A stretch of 64,000 nucleotides of DNA, from contig NC_009366.1 of the NCBI RefSeq assembly GCF_000092065.1, positions 1-64,000 on the forward strand, read 5' to 3'. The stretch's first letter is position 1. The number at the start of each line of letters is the position of its first letter. Positions 39,525 through 49,268 of the stretch are shown one piece after another. Source of the stretch: Ostreococcus lucimarinus CCE9901. Lineage: Eukaryota; Chlorophyta; Mamiellophyceae; Mamiellales; Bathycoccaceae. The translations under genes and the position numbers were made by a program. The notes below the pieces were generated by a model. That model was not told where the DNA came from. It saw only the letters and a program-made list of their open reading frames with translations, and ran no database searches.

Positions 39525-39869
39525 ATGCTCGCCCGATCGCTCGCGCGGCGCGCGCGCGCGATCGTTGACCGCGCGTCCGCGCGCTCGCGCGTCGCCGCGG
39601 CGACGACGCGCGAGAGTCGCGCGTTTTCCGACGAAACCTCGGAGGACGCGGCCGCGCCTTCGCCGAGCGCCGAAGACGTTGAGCGCGTGCGAGCGCTGTT
39701 GGCGCGCGCGAACGTCGACGGCAAACACGCGGATAAGTTTCCATCGTTTGAGCACGCGTTAGGGGCGAAGAGCGAGCGGCTGAAAGCGATGGGACTCGGG
39801 GTGAAGGAACGCAAAGCGTTTCTGCGCGAGGCAAACTTACAGCGGCGAGAGCGAGGTAGCACACGATAG
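39525..39869 (+). CDS. Mitochondrial small ribosomal subunit protein mS41 (IGR motif)
   Basis: A 114-residue protein. N-terminus MLARSLARRARAIVDRASARSR is a strong mitochondrial presequence. Residues about 68-108 (DKFPSFEHALGAKSERLKAMGLGVKERKAFLREANLQRRER) fit the IGR-motif domain of mS41/Fyv4, which has the form KFPSW...LL..S..LK..GI....RK.IL. Assignment is by motif. It follows mS38 in the same direction, so the two mitoribosomal genes form a tandem pair. Confidence 0.72.
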   Translation: MLARSLARRARAIVDRASARSRVAAATTRESRAFSDETSEDAAAPSPSAEDVERVRALLARANVDGKHADKFPSFEHALGAKSERLKAMGLGVKERKAFLREANLQRRERGSTR

Positions 39870-39926
39870 ATTGATTTTGAAACAGCACGTAGTAGATTAC
39901 AACACAAAACGAAACGAGCGACGCGA

Positions 39927-40658
39927 TCACGCCGCGACGTTGGCGTCGGCGTCCGCGTCGGAGGCCTCGGCGCTCGCGCTCGCGCTCGCTCGACTCGTCG
40001 CGCGAAGGCGAAATCGAGACAACCCATCCGCGAGCGAGCTCGCGAGCTTATTCGCGTTCGCCGTGATCGCGGCGCCAAATTTTACCCCAGCTGCGCCTCG
40101 GGCGTCGCCCTCGCCCTCGTCGTGGTCGTCGTCGTCGAAGTAATACGCTCCGGGCGACGTCGGCGACGTCGGCGACGCCGCCGCCGTCTCTCCGCCCTCC
40201 GTCCCTCTCCCCGCGGACATCCGCCACGTCTCCGTGATCGCTCCCACCTTACCGAACAAGCTTCCAAACTGCGTCTTCACGCTCTCCAGCGCCTTCCCGG
40301 CGTGTCGTCCAATCTCTAGTTCCGCGCGTTCCGCGCCCCCCGTCGCTCGCTCGAGCGACGTCAGCGCGTTCTCGATCGACCGCAGCGCGTCCTCGATCGA
40401 GTCGATCAGCGCGTAGTCCCTTCGCACGTTTACCAGCGTTTGTTCGAGCGCGTCTCGAGACGCCGCGCTTCCCCGCCGCGCCTCGTCGCGCGCGCGCTGG
40501 ACGCTCCGTTCCGTCTCGTCGAGTCGCGCGAGCAAGACTTCGACCGTTTGCGTCAGCGACTCGGCGTACTCGCGCGCGGACGCGCTCGTGCGGTCGCACG
40601 CGTCGGCGACGTCGCGGCACAGGTCGTTTCGCAGCGTCGCGTCGTCCAGCGCGCGCAT
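39927..40658 (-). CDS. Unknown coiled-coil protein
   Basis: A 243-residue protein starting MRALDDATLRNDLCRDVADA. Residues about 15-100 form helices with a coiled-coil look (ESLTQTVEVLLARLDETERSVQRARDEARRG; SIEDALRSIENALTSLERA). A Ser-Pro rich, Asp-rich linker follows, then another helical region and an Ala/Asp/Glu-rich end. Cys are few and no enzyme motif is present. The frame continues to 40733, but that would run into the divergent gene; only 89 nt separate the two start codons. No family assigned. Confidence 0.65.
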   Translation of the reverse strand: MRALDDATLRNDLCRDVADACDRTSASAREYAESLTQTVEVLLARLDETERSVQRARDEARRGSAASRDALEQTLVNVRRDYALIDSIEDALRSIENALTSLERATGGAERAELEIGRHAGKALESVKTQFGSLFGKVGAITETWRMSAGRGTEGGETAAASPTSPTSPGAYYFDDDDHDEGEGDARGAAGVKFGAAITANANKLASSLADGLSRFRLRATSRASASASAEASDADADANVAA

Positions 40659-40747
40659 CGCCGCGTCGCCGACTGCGGACGATCGAAGACGATGATGATG
40701 ATGAATGCGCGAAACGTTTCGAGCGCCGCACACGGCGCCGCGGCGCG

Positions 40748-40892
40748 ATGCGCGCGCGCGCGGGCGACGACGCGAGCGCGGACGTGCGAGAGGAGGAAGA
40801 CTTCGAGGTCGACGACGCGATGGACGACGCGAGCGACGACGAGAGCGATGACGAGAGCGGTGACGAGAGCGACGAGAGCGACGACGACGCGA

Positions 40893-40927
<35 letters not shown>

Positions 40928-43279
40928 GAAGACGACCGCAGCGTTCGTCGCGACCGTTGGGACGAGTTTTATCGGCTCAGATCCATGATCGACGACACCG
41001 ACGAGGGCCGCGTCGCGCGAGCGATGGCGCTGAGAGCCTTCCAGGACGAGGTTCGAGCGATGTACGCTCCCGAGAACCTTCATAGCGGTGAGTCGGATAG
41101 CGACTACGAGAACGGAAACGAGAGCGTGAGCGTGGACTCGGGAATGTTTCACGAGGGAGAGTCGTCGGAGGACGAAGTCGACGACGAAGTCCCCGCCGGG
41201 CCGTTCGTGACGTACGGAGACTACCAGGATCTTCGGAGGTTGCATGAACAGTACGACCATTGTGAGGAACGGTTGCGTATTGGGGGGAATAAGGATGAAT
41301 TTCATCATCAAGTCGCGGATTGTCTGTGCGCGTTTCCGCGCCATCGACGATTGGCGACCAAGTACTTGTCGCACTCGGAACGGACAAAACCGCGCGCGAT
41401 GGATAGGCGCGAATTCTACGAGGACTATACGTGCTCCGATCTAAAGTATTTTGTCTCTGGAGAGGCTGTCATGCTACGTAACGGATTCAAGCTAGCTGCG
41501 CACACCAACGAACCGAGATACAGCGACGACGATCGCGTTCCGTTTACAGTGTATAGCATGGCGTACGACGAGGAGTCACGCACCCTCGCGGTGTGCGGGA
41601 CGGGATCACAAAATACGCGCGCGTACAACGTCATGGTATACCGTTGCGAGCAGAGCGAGACGGATACAGTGGTCGAGCGTATCGAAGAAGACATGGGTGG
41701 TTTGATGGCCCTCGCCCATAACCCTGGGCGAGTTTGGTCGAATGGGCAGCGCGAGGTTGGAGCGATGTGGAAGGACGACGACCCGGCGTGGGATTTCGTT
41801 CAACTCTGCAAGGCTAACATTGGCTTCGAATATGGTCACGATGATTATTCGGACGACGACGACTACGATCCTTTCCACGAAGACTCCATGCACGAGGTCG
41901 AACAGGCAAATTGTGTTCGATTCGGCTGGTTAGAGGACCCTAGAGAACCCGGAAAACCGCGCGAGTTGCGCCTCATTCTTTCGAGCAATGACGGGCACGT
42001 ATACGTGTGCCGTTTAGATGAAAATGACCGTGCCATCCTAGGAGCTTCACCGTACAAACTGGAGAAAGACTTCGTTATCGACAACCCAGTGCCCGTGAAC
42101 TGTGCAGTGGCATCGCCGTGTGGCAAGTTCATAGCGTTTTCGGGTGACTCACACTATGTCTGCTTGAAGGAATTCAGTCTGAGAGAGGCAGGGGACGATG
42201 GTTTAGCGGTATACTGTAGATGCAGTGAGTCAGGCAGCAGATCGGCGAGATCATATGTCGACGCCGGCGCCGAGTATAGCTTTCGCATTCCATGTGCTGA
42301 TGACAACGATGAAAGGATGAGTAGCCAGTACTTGACGTATAGCGGAGACGGTCGTTACTTGGCGGCAACGAGCGATGCATACCACTCTGTCACGGTTTGG
42401 CGCGTTGAGAACGTGATCGGTTATAGAGGCGAGGCAGTAGACGGCATTTACCCGATCGCACACTTCTACGCGTGTACATATGCGTGCTTACCGGTGACTT
42501 TTTCAATTTCGAACCCATCCATCATGATTTGGGCAGAGCGCGGGGCGAAGTTGCACGTGTTTGACTGCGCAGAGGCCGAGGAACACCGCGAGGAAATGCT
42601 CAACATAAGAGACGATTTCCTGGAAAAGTTTGGATCTGAGGCGGAGCTTCGCGAGCGTCTGCGACGCGAAAAAGCATCATTCACGAAAGAACACGACGGC
42701 CGCGATGATTATTTCTTTGGCTCTGCAGAGCCCACTAGTAAGGATTACGCCGATCCGGATGCTCTAGCAATGTGTGCGTTTGTCGACATGACGCGGAAGT
42801 CACGATTGCAAGCGGGGTGGTACAAACCAAATCTATCGCTCCGCGAACGCTACGAAGTTTGGCGCAACAGCTTGGTCGACAAGAACACTGGCAAGCACTT
42901 CTCCATTCAAACAATACGTTACGGTGTGCATAGAACGTTCATCACTGGGCTAAGCGTAAGTCAAGGCGTACCGATCCAAAAGGAAAGCGATGTGTCGATG
43001 GACGAGCATGTCTCGGATGTAATCTTGTACTCGAGTGGTACCGCCGTGCACAAGCTAGAGTTGCAAACGGGACTGCGCCGAGACATGAAAAACTTTCAAG
43101 ATTTCTCACGTTCTTTCCAGCGCGCCGTGGTAGCATTTTTGCTTTGCGTCAAACGTAGTCGCCGAAATTCGAGTGGAGATATTTGTCTCGCCGATTTGCC
43201 GAGCGATGTGATTCGCGACATCATCGCGAAGATGGCGATGCCAGTGTACAAATGGCGACAGAAACCTCACGTTCGGTGA
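40748..43279 (+). CDS. Large acidic WD40-like protein with LPxDVI C-terminal motif
   Basis: An 843-residue protein in a lower-GC island. The first about 60 residues are a nearly pure Asp/Glu/Ser run; a helical region with RDRWDEFYRLRSMIDDTDEG follows. Residues about 255-560 look like a degenerate beta-propeller: repeated segments such as VYSMAYDEESRTLAVCGTG, ELRLILSSNDGHVYVCRLDENDR, VNCAVASPCGKFIAFSGDSHYVCLKEF and YLTYSGDGRYLAATSDAYHSVTVWRV. The C-terminal FLLCVKRSRRN ... CLADLPSDVIRDIIAKMA resembles the short helical 'LPxxVIxxIL' ending of F-box/SOCS-box-like motifs. Function unknown; an adaptor in ubiquitin or chromatin complexes is conceivable. TGTAA lies 44 nt after the stop. Confidence 0.75.
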
Positions 43280-43353
43280 GACGAAGATTGTACGTTACAG
43301 TAGCGAATCCGATCGATAAATTTGTAATGGATACGACAAGAACTAGAACAGCG

Positions 43354-44649
43354 CTATGTCGAAACTTTGTAAATGTCCTGTAACCACACGAATAAGATGC
43401 AGTAGCCCGCGAAGAGGAGATACGCGACGAGGAAGGCGCCCCCAGCGCGACGAGTGAGTCGCCAGCCATTAAAAAATAACGCGAAATAGTACATGGCTAG
43501 CACGCCAAAGAGAATACCGATGGAAGGCATGAGCTGAGATGTCTCGATGAGTACTCGGCCGCCTGGCTTTGTCGGTAAAATGATGAGCCAAGGAAGACCG
43601 AGGCCGAGCCAAATGTCAAACACGTTGCTGCCGACGGCGTTCGCTACGGCCATGTCGCCTTCGCCGGCTTTCGCCACGGCAATGGAACCGAGAGCATCTG
43701 GGATCGAGGTACCGGCGGCGACGACCAACATTCCCATGACGACTTCGGGGATCCCGATTATGCATCCCATGCGAGCGGCCCATGAAACCATAAAGTAGGA
43801 AATCACGCTGATCCATGAGATGGACGCGAGGAAGGCGACGACGAACCACTTCTCGAGATGGCGCTTTGAGCAGTCTGGAATGGTGTAATGAAATGCATAT
43901 CTCCACGGTAGGCCCAGGACGTGTAATGGAACCGCGGCCATGGAATCGGGCCATTCGAATCCTTCATCGACACCGTGAGTTTCCTCCTTCGTCGGTCTTC
44001 GAGACTGTCGACGCGTATCTGCGCGTCGCAAGACTGGCATCGCCAGGGGCGCCGGCTCGGGATTCGGTTGTTTCGCACCTTTACCACTCATCCATCGCAT
44101 AATTTTTTCGTTGTAACACATGAAACAGACATACGTGAAGTACAATATAACTGAAATCAGCCCCTCGTACCAGTACACTTCACCGTCGTGAAAGATCAGC
44201 AGAATGGTTGTAATGGCGAGGGCGTAAAACGAGCAATCGCGCGTCACCGGTCGCCAATCCAACTCGAGCGTCTGACCAGCGCAGAGCACCGTGGCACCTA
44301 TGATGAAGAGTATGTTGAAAACTGCGGAACCAACGATTGCGCTAATTCCAATCTCATTCGTAGCGTCGGGGGATATCAAGCTCATCCCAGAGGAGAAGAG
44401 TTCTGGAGCAGACGATCCCGCCGCCATGAACGTCGCGCCTGCGACGTCTTCGCTCAGGTTGAGCTTGTCGCAAATCTTTTCCAACGAAGCCACGAAGTAA
44501 TCGTCGCATACGATGGCTATGCCTAAAAACATGTATAAGATACCGATTACGTACAGCGTCCAGCCACCTTGATGAATCCAATCTGGGTACTCGTCAGAGC
44601 ATCCGCCGCTCGAGGCGAGCCGGCGCGAATGCGCCATTGGCGACGACAT
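43354..44649 (-). CDS. K+-dependent Na+/Ca2+ exchanger (NCKX/SLC24 type)
   Basis: A membrane exchanger of the CaCA superfamily with two alpha-repeats: AGATFMAAGSSAPELFSSG ... GSAVFNILFIIGA in the first, and GMLVVAAGTSIPDALGSIAVAKAGEGDMAVANAVGSNVFDIWLGLGLPW in the second, plus about ten helices and a charged central loop. These antiport Na+ against Ca2+ and K+. From the ATG at 44649 (MSSPMAHSRRL) it has 431 residues. The frame is open upstream without an ATG, and a branch-like ACTAAC with an acceptor at 44720 could add an upstream exon with a hydrophobic leader (see the finding). TTACA on the plus strand 55 nt past the stop mirrors the TGTAA motif. Confidence 0.93.
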   Translation of the reverse strand: MSSPMAHSRRLASSGGCSDEYPDWIHQGGWTLYVIGILYMFLGIAIVCDDYFVASLEKICDKLNLSEDVAGATFMAAGSSAPELFSSGMSLISPDATNEIGISAIVGSAVFNILFIIGATVLCAGQTLELDWRPVTRDCSFYALAITTILLIFHDGEVYWYEGLISVILYFTYVCFMCYNEKIMRWMSGKGAKQPNPEPAPLAMPVLRRADTRRQSRRPTKEETHGVDEGFEWPDSMAAVPLHVLGLPWRYAFHYTIPDCSKRHLEKWFVVAFLASISWISVISYFMVSWAARMGCIIGIPEVVMGMLVVAAGTSIPDALGSIAVAKAGEGDMAVANAVGSNVFDIWLGLGLPWLIILPTKPGGRVLIETSQLMPSIGILFGVLAMYYFALFFNGWRLTRRAGGAFLVAYLLFAGYCILFVWLQDIYKVST

Positions 44650-45074
44650 TACGCGATCAACCCCGTAGAGCAGTTGATAAGACACCGTACAAAACGATAT
44701 TAAAGCGATTGAAGTGCATCTACGGTCGCGAGTCGCGAGATCAAGACGCTCGACGTGTTAGTCAATCCGAGTCTGAGTCGAAGTTGGGTCTTTACGCTCG
44801 CTCGCCGACACAATACGTACACGAAAATACGCCACGAACGACGCGTGCGCGTGCGGAGCGCGCGTCGTTGACGCAGTACACTCGTCGTTTTCGACATTTC
44901 AAGTTCGATGCTCTCGCACGGCGCGCGCGTACACTCAGGTCTCGTTCGCGCGAGAGTCATAAAAATAGCCAAATGTTACCGTCGCTCTGAAATAAATAAC
45001 AACATCTCGGTTCGGCGCCGGCAATCGATGCGACTAAAACTACCATGGTACAACACGCATACGATTAATATCCA
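44650..45074. other. 5' flank of NCKX / 3' flank of unknown gene
   Basis: 425 nt of moderate GC. On the minus strand, ACTAAC at 44757-44762 and an AG at 44720-44721 look like the end of an intron whose downstream exon runs in frame into NCKX. I could not settle the donor or the first exon. The stretch 44990-45074 is AT-rich and carries the 3' side of the gene ending at 45075. Confidence 0.45.
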
Positions 45075-45602
45075 TCACTCAAATTTCGCCACGTACGGCA
45101 AAACTAACCTTCGCAGCGTCGCGCTTTCGTCTTGTTCGACTCGCGTCAGCAACGCCGCGCGCGCCAACTCCTCCCCATCCCGCGTTCGCGCGATTACCTC
45201 GAACGCCCCGACGTTCAACGCATCGTGTCGAATCACAGAGCTCAGATCGACCGCATCGAACGCGCACATCACCTCTATTTCGTCGGCGGCGCCACCGCCG
45301 CCGCTCAAAGCCGTCGCTCTCGCCTCTTCGCCGGCAGCCACCACCCTCGCGCGTGCGCGCGCGTGCGCGACGTCACAAGCGAAAGAACACTCGAACGTGC
45401 AATTCTCTACCTCGCGCAAACCGACGAATCGCGCGCGAATGACACCCGCGGCGTCGAGCTTCGCCCAACTCTCTAACCCAGCGCCAAAGAATTTCCGTCG
45501 CCCGTTCGCGCCTATCGCGCTCGCGTCGTCCGTGACCCCGTCCGACGTCGTGCACTCATCCAGCGTCGTCTCTGAAAACGCGCACGACGCGCAGCGCGCC
45601 AT
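45075..45602 (-). CDS. Unknown small protein
   Basis: A 175-residue protein from the ATG at 45602 (MARCASCAFSETTLDEC). It has a CxxC near the start, further Cys (NCTFECSFACD), and a mixed strand/helix body ending in RRLVLPYVAKFE. The frame extends to 45728 but without homology clues. No known domain or signal peptide. It is divergent from the GDP-L-galactose phosphorylase gene with about 730 nt in between, the longest such gap of the window. Confidence 0.55.
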   Translation of the reverse strand: MARCASCAFSETTLDECTTSDGVTDDASAIGANGRRKFFGAGLESWAKLDAAGVIRARFVGLREVENCTFECSFACDVAHARARARVVAAGEEARATALSGGGGAADEIEVMCAFDAVDLSSVIRHDALNVGAFEVIARTRDGEELARAALLTRVEQDESATLRRLVLPYVAKFE

Positions 45603-46332
45603 GCGAACCGCGCGACACACTGTGTGAACGTTGCGAGGAGATTTAAATCGCTTTATGCCGCACTTTGCAGCGCCTCGCGAGCATCGCCGCGCGCTTCGAC
45701 GCTCGAGGTGATCGTCGAACGCGAACACGAAACGTGCGCGACGCGTGTGCGACGCGAATCGCGGCGTGAACGCGCGGCGGCGACCCGAGAGCTTCGGGAC
45801 GACGTTTCAGAGAAGCGTGACGTCTGAGGGTTCGCGGTCGGTGCTGAAGCTCTGACGCGCGACGCGACGGTGCGAAGCGCGCGCGGGGGCGAACGATACG
45901 TGCGCGAGAAATTCTCGTGGCGAACGCGCGCGAAACACGCGCCGTACGACGCGAGACGGGCGCGTGAGAATCGTAAAGTTCGGAACTTTTTGGGGCCGGA
46001 TAAAGGCTGAGCCTGAGAAAGCGCACGCGACGACTTGCAACGGGGCGCGTGCATTCGCATACGAGATTTGGACACAAAAGCGGTCGTGAACGTAAATGCG
46101 AACGGAGATTGAAACGAGATACGAACGCTTGAAGGCGTTGGTGGTCGTGAATACGCGACATTTGGACGCCGGTCGAGGTGGGGAGGCGCGCGAGGGCGCC
46201 GAGCCGAACGACGTGACGCAGTTGAGCGCGGGTGGAGGCCAGGTTTAGGCGAACTATCGAAGGCTGAGTCGTATTAGTTAGAAGGTTTAGGAACGCCTGG
46301 GGCTGATCGCGGGAATCGCTGACGCTACCGTC
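45603..46332 (+). promoter_or_regulatory. Long 5' region of the GDP-L-galactose phosphorylase gene
   Basis: 730 nt between the start codons of the unknown gene (minus) and GGP (plus). The intergenic distances elsewhere in the window are far shorter, so much of this could be a long 5' UTR plus promoter. It contains an ATG-started upstream frame at 46096-46248. Frames open on the minus strand here are Arg/Ser-rich composition shadows. Confidence 0.6.
46096..46248 (+). promoter_or_regulatory. Upstream ORF (50 codons) in the GGP leader
   Basis: ATG at 46096 opens a 50-residue frame (MRTEIETRYERLKALVVVN...) ending TAG at 46246-46248, 84 nt before the main ATG. Land-plant GGP/VTC2 mRNAs have a conserved, non-AUG-started uORF that represses translation when ascorbate is high. 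This uORF has an AUG start and I cannot show it is homologous, so regulation is only a hypothesis. Confidence 0.4.
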
Positions 46333-47703
46333 ATGACGGAGACCCTGAGCCGAACGGCGACGCCGAGACCTTCGACGCCGAGCGTGTTGTCGCTGCATCA
46401 ACTCGATGATCTTGACAGCGACAAAAGTTCGGCGAAAGTCGGGGCACTGTCACGCACGTCGAAGTTTCAACTCCCGAAGATCGGATACTTGAAACACGAA
46501 GCCGTGCAAGTGTTCAAGCGCGTGCGTTCGTTTGGGTCTTTTCAAGATCTCATCGTTCCCGACATTGATGGGTACGCTTCGAGCGTGTCCGACGACGAAG
46601 ACGATGACAACGACTCTTGGGGTCTTTCTGGTTACGTCACCGACGCGAGTGAATTCGATCGCATTTTGATCTCCGCGTGGGAAGATCGATTCGCCGGCGG
46701 CTTGTTTCGGTACGACGTCACCGCGGTCAGCACAAAGGTTATAGACGGCAAAAAGAAGTACGTCGCGCAGTTCAACATCGGTCGAGCGACGAATAAACGC
46801 CCGACAGAGTTTTCTGTGGATAAGGTTTGCCAAGACTTTGACGCGAACAAGTTCAACTTCACGAAAGCGGATCTCAAAGAGGTGCTCTTTTCTTTCACCA
46901 AGCTCGCTGGTGAGGCGGACGAAAACGTCAGTCGCTCTGTGTTTGAACCGTCAGCAGCCGTGGGTGAGAGCCCGACCGTGGTTCTGATCAATGTTTCGCC
47001 GATCGAGTACGGACACGTGCTGCTTTGTCCTCGCGTGACAGACATGCTTCCGCAGCAAATCAGCCCAGAAAATTTGCTTCCGGCGCTGTACATGGCGGCT
47101 GAATCGCGAAATCCGTACTTCCGCGTAGGATACAACTCCCTCGGAGCGTACGCGACGATCAATCATCTTCATTTTCAGGCGTACTATCTCATGGAAGCGT
47201 TTCCCATCGAGCGTGCGAACACGGTCGAAATCTTCCCGGGTACGCATGGCGACTGCACCGTATACCGCGTGAACGGTTACCCGGTGCGCTGCTTGTGCTT
47301 TGAAGTCGGCGATTCCTTCGAAGAGCTCGCCTCGCTCGTGGGTGGATGCGCCGTGAAGTTGCAAGGGGCGAACATTCCGTTTAACATTTTGATCGCCGAT
47401 CACGGCGCGAGAGTGTTTTTGATCCCTCAGGTCTTTTCGATTCGCATCGCGAACAACAAAATTCCAGAGCACGTCATTCACACGGGCGTAAATCCGGCGG
47501 TGTTTGAAATATCTGGACATCTTCTCTACAAACAAGAATCGGACTACGATCAGTGCACCGAGACTAGTGCAGAGGAGCTTTTGGCGTGCGCATCGTTGAC
47601 TGAAGAGCAGTTCGTTAAGCTCATCGACCACACAGTGGGCGATAAAAAATCAAACGAAGACGCCGTCGCGGCGTTGGCTTCTATTGTTGAGTCTGAGTTG
47701 TGA
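46333..47703 (+). CDS. VTC2: GDP-L-galactose phosphorylase (VTC2/GGP)
   Basis: A 456-residue HIT-superfamily enzyme of the Smirnoff-Wheeler ascorbate pathway: GDP-L-galactose + phosphate to L-galactose-1-phosphate + GDP, the committed and flux-controlling step. The HIT-like active-site motif is INHLHFQAYYL (His at about 278 and 280), with family segments PSAAVGESPTVVLINVSPIEYGHVLL, NPYFRVGYNSLGAYATINH and GDCTVYRVNGYPVRCLCFEVG. The first about 60 residues are low in conservation. It sits at the end of a long 5' region with a uORF. Its 3' neighbour, DHODH, converges 221 nt away. Confidence 0.96.
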   Translation: MTETLSRTATPRPSTPSVLSLHQLDDLDSDKSSAKVGALSRTSKFQLPKIGYLKHEAVQVFKRVRSFGSFQDLIVPDIDGYASSVSDDEDDDNDSWGLSGYVTDASEFDRILISAWEDRFAGGLFRYDVTAVSTKVIDGKKKYVAQFNIGRATNKRPTEFSVDKVCQDFDANKFNFTKADLKEVLFSFTKLAGEADENVSRSVFEPSAAVGESPTVVLINVSPIEYGHVLLCPRVTDMLPQQISPENLLPALYMAAESRNPYFRVGYNSLGAYATINHLHFQAYYLMEAFPIERANTVEIFPGTHGDCTVYRVNGYPVRCLCFEVGDSFEELASLVGGCAVKLQGANIPFNILIADHGARVFLIPQVFSIRIANNKIPEHVIHTGVNPAVFEISGHLLYKQESDYDQCTETSAEELLACASLTEEQFVKLIDHTVGDKKSNEDAVAALASIVESEL

Positions 47704-47898
47704 AGACGCAGACGTTACTTTGATTGCTCGGGCGAGTTGAACGTTCTCACGCGTCCAGCCGTATATCACCACCATCTGATTCTATTTTTTCATTGACAAC
47801 ATTGCACGTAGGCGCGTTGCCGCGGATTCCAGCGCGCTCGTCAGACGCCTTTTTGACGCACAGTTTTTTCGTTTGGTAGCGGATTAAACGTGTTTTGC

Positions 47899-47920
47899 TA
47901 TATCATATATCATATATCAG
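47899..47920. repeat. Short AT-rich repeat (TATATCA)n
   Basis: Three overlapping copies of TATATCA in the otherwise GC-rich window, in the 221-nt gap between convergent VTC2 and DHODH. The gap also has T-runs (47788-47795, 47850-47872). No other features seen there. Confidence 0.7.
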
Positions 47921-47924
47921 TTAT

Positions 47925-49268
47925 CTACTTGCGGTGCGCCGCGCCGATGGCGTCTTGCACACTCTTGAAACCGTCGCGCGCCAAGCACTCCTCGAGTTCT
48001 CGCTTGATTCTAGGTATCAAAGGCGGACCTTCGAAGGCAAACGCGGTGTACAACTGCACCAACGACGCGCCCGCGCGAATCTTTGCGTACGCGTCTTCGC
48101 CGCTGGCGATGCCGCCGCATCCCACCAAGGTGATTTTGCCGCCCGTGAGCTTGTACAGGTCGTGCAACACCTTAGTGCTCGGCTCCATGAGCGGTTTACC
48201 GCTCAGACCGCCCGCTTCGTCGCCGTGCGCGTGCGCTTTGATGGCGTCCGGTCGCGCGATGGTGGTGTTGCTCACGATGACTCCGTCGACCTTTTCGCTC
48301 TTCACCACGCTCGCGATATCCCTCAACGCGGCGTCGGTGAGATCGGGGGCGATTTTCACCAACACCGGCGTCTTCGCGGTGCCCGGATTTTTGTCGCGCG
48401 CGTCCAAAACCTTGCGCAGCAACCCGCTCAAATGCTTGCGACCTTGCAAGTTTCTCAAACCCGGCGTGTTCGGCGAGGAAATGTTCACGACGATGTAATC
48501 GCCGAATTCCCCGATATTCTCCACCCCCAAGACGTAATCATCCGCCGCGTTGTCTTCAGGAGTGAGCTTATTCTTCCCGAGATTTACGCCGAGCACCCCG
48601 CGCGGCTCCGCCGTCGCGTCGTCGCCCTCGGCGGCGACGGCGTCGCGCCGCCTCGCCAATCGCGTCCTCGCGCTCTCGTGTCCCTGGCTGTTGAACCCAT
48701 ACCGATTGATCACCGCCCCGTGTTCGCGCAGGCGGAACGCGCGCGGTTTCGGATTCCCCGGCTGCGGCTTCGGCGTCACGCTCCCGATCTCCACGAACCC
48801 GAATCCCACCCTCAGCAACGCCTCGAACGCCCTCGCGTCCTTATCGAATCCCGCCGCCAGACCGATCGGGTTCGAAAACGTCGTCCCGAGCGCCTCCACG
48901 CGCAGCGCCTCCCCGTCTCGCCGCCTTCGTCTCGGTCCCAGTCCCAGCGCGAGCGCCGCCACCGCGACGTCGTGCGCCGTCTCCGCGTCGAGCGCTCGCA
49001 GCGCCGGCGTCGCCGCGCCGTACGCCGCGAACTCCGCGTCCTCCGCCCAGTCTCCGTCCGCGAATCGCACCGCCGCCATCGCGCCGCAGACGCCGAGCGC
49101 GCCGGCCGCGAGCGTCGAGATTCCGCCTCGGCGCGCGCGCGGCGCCGTCGCGCAATCATCCGCCGCGCGCGACGCGAACGCGCGCGCGCCGTCGCTCGCG
49201 CCGCGATGGCGAACGGCGCGCAGCGCGATTTCGACGCCGCGACGCGCGGCGCGCCGACCGGCGTCCAT
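47925..49268 (-). CDS. PYRD: Dihydroorotate dehydrogenase (quinone), mitochondrial
   Basis: A 447-residue class 2 DHODH, the inner-mitochondrial-membrane enzyme of pyrimidine synthesis that oxidises dihydroorotate and passes electrons to ubiquinone. Basic mitochondrial presequence (MDAGRRAARRGVEIALRAVR), then a single hydrophobic anchor (ISTLAAGALGVCGAMAAVRF). The barrel has GLAAGFDKDA, EIGSVTPKPQPGNPKPR, the NISSPNTPGLRNLQG segment with the catalytic Ser, VLVKIAPDLTD, VSNTT and the FMN-phosphate site VGCGGIASGEDAYAKIRAGASLVQLYTAF. Complete. Divergent from the ELIP-like gene with 330 nt between starts. Confidence 0.97.
   Translation of the reverse strand: MDAGRRAARRGVEIALRAVRHRGASDGARAFASRAADDCATAPRARRGGISTLAAGALGVCGAMAAVRFADGDWAEDAEFAAYGAATPALRALDAETAHDVAVAALALGLGPRRRRRDGEALRVEALGTTFSNPIGLAAGFDKDARAFEALLRVGFGFVEIGSVTPKPQPGNPKPRAFRLREHGAVINRYGFNSQGHESARTRLARRRDAVAAEGDDATAEPRGVLGVNLGKNKLTPEDNAADDYVLGVENIGEFGDYIVVNISSPNTPGLRNLQGRKHLSGLLRKVLDARDKNPGTAKTPVLVKIAPDLTDAALRDIASVVKSEKVDGVIVSNTTIARPDAIKAHAHGDEAGGLSGKPLMEPSTKVLHDLYKLTGGKITLVGCGGIASGEDAYAKIRAGASLVQLYTAFAFEGPPLIPRIKRELEECLARDGFKSVQDAIGAAHRK

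Noticed and set aside
45990-46060. TPP-riboswitch-like words (GGCTGAG, CCTGAG) in the GGP leader
   Set aside because: The second half of the riboswitch consensus (ACCTGATCxGGxTAATGCC...) is missing, so the match is limited to short words.
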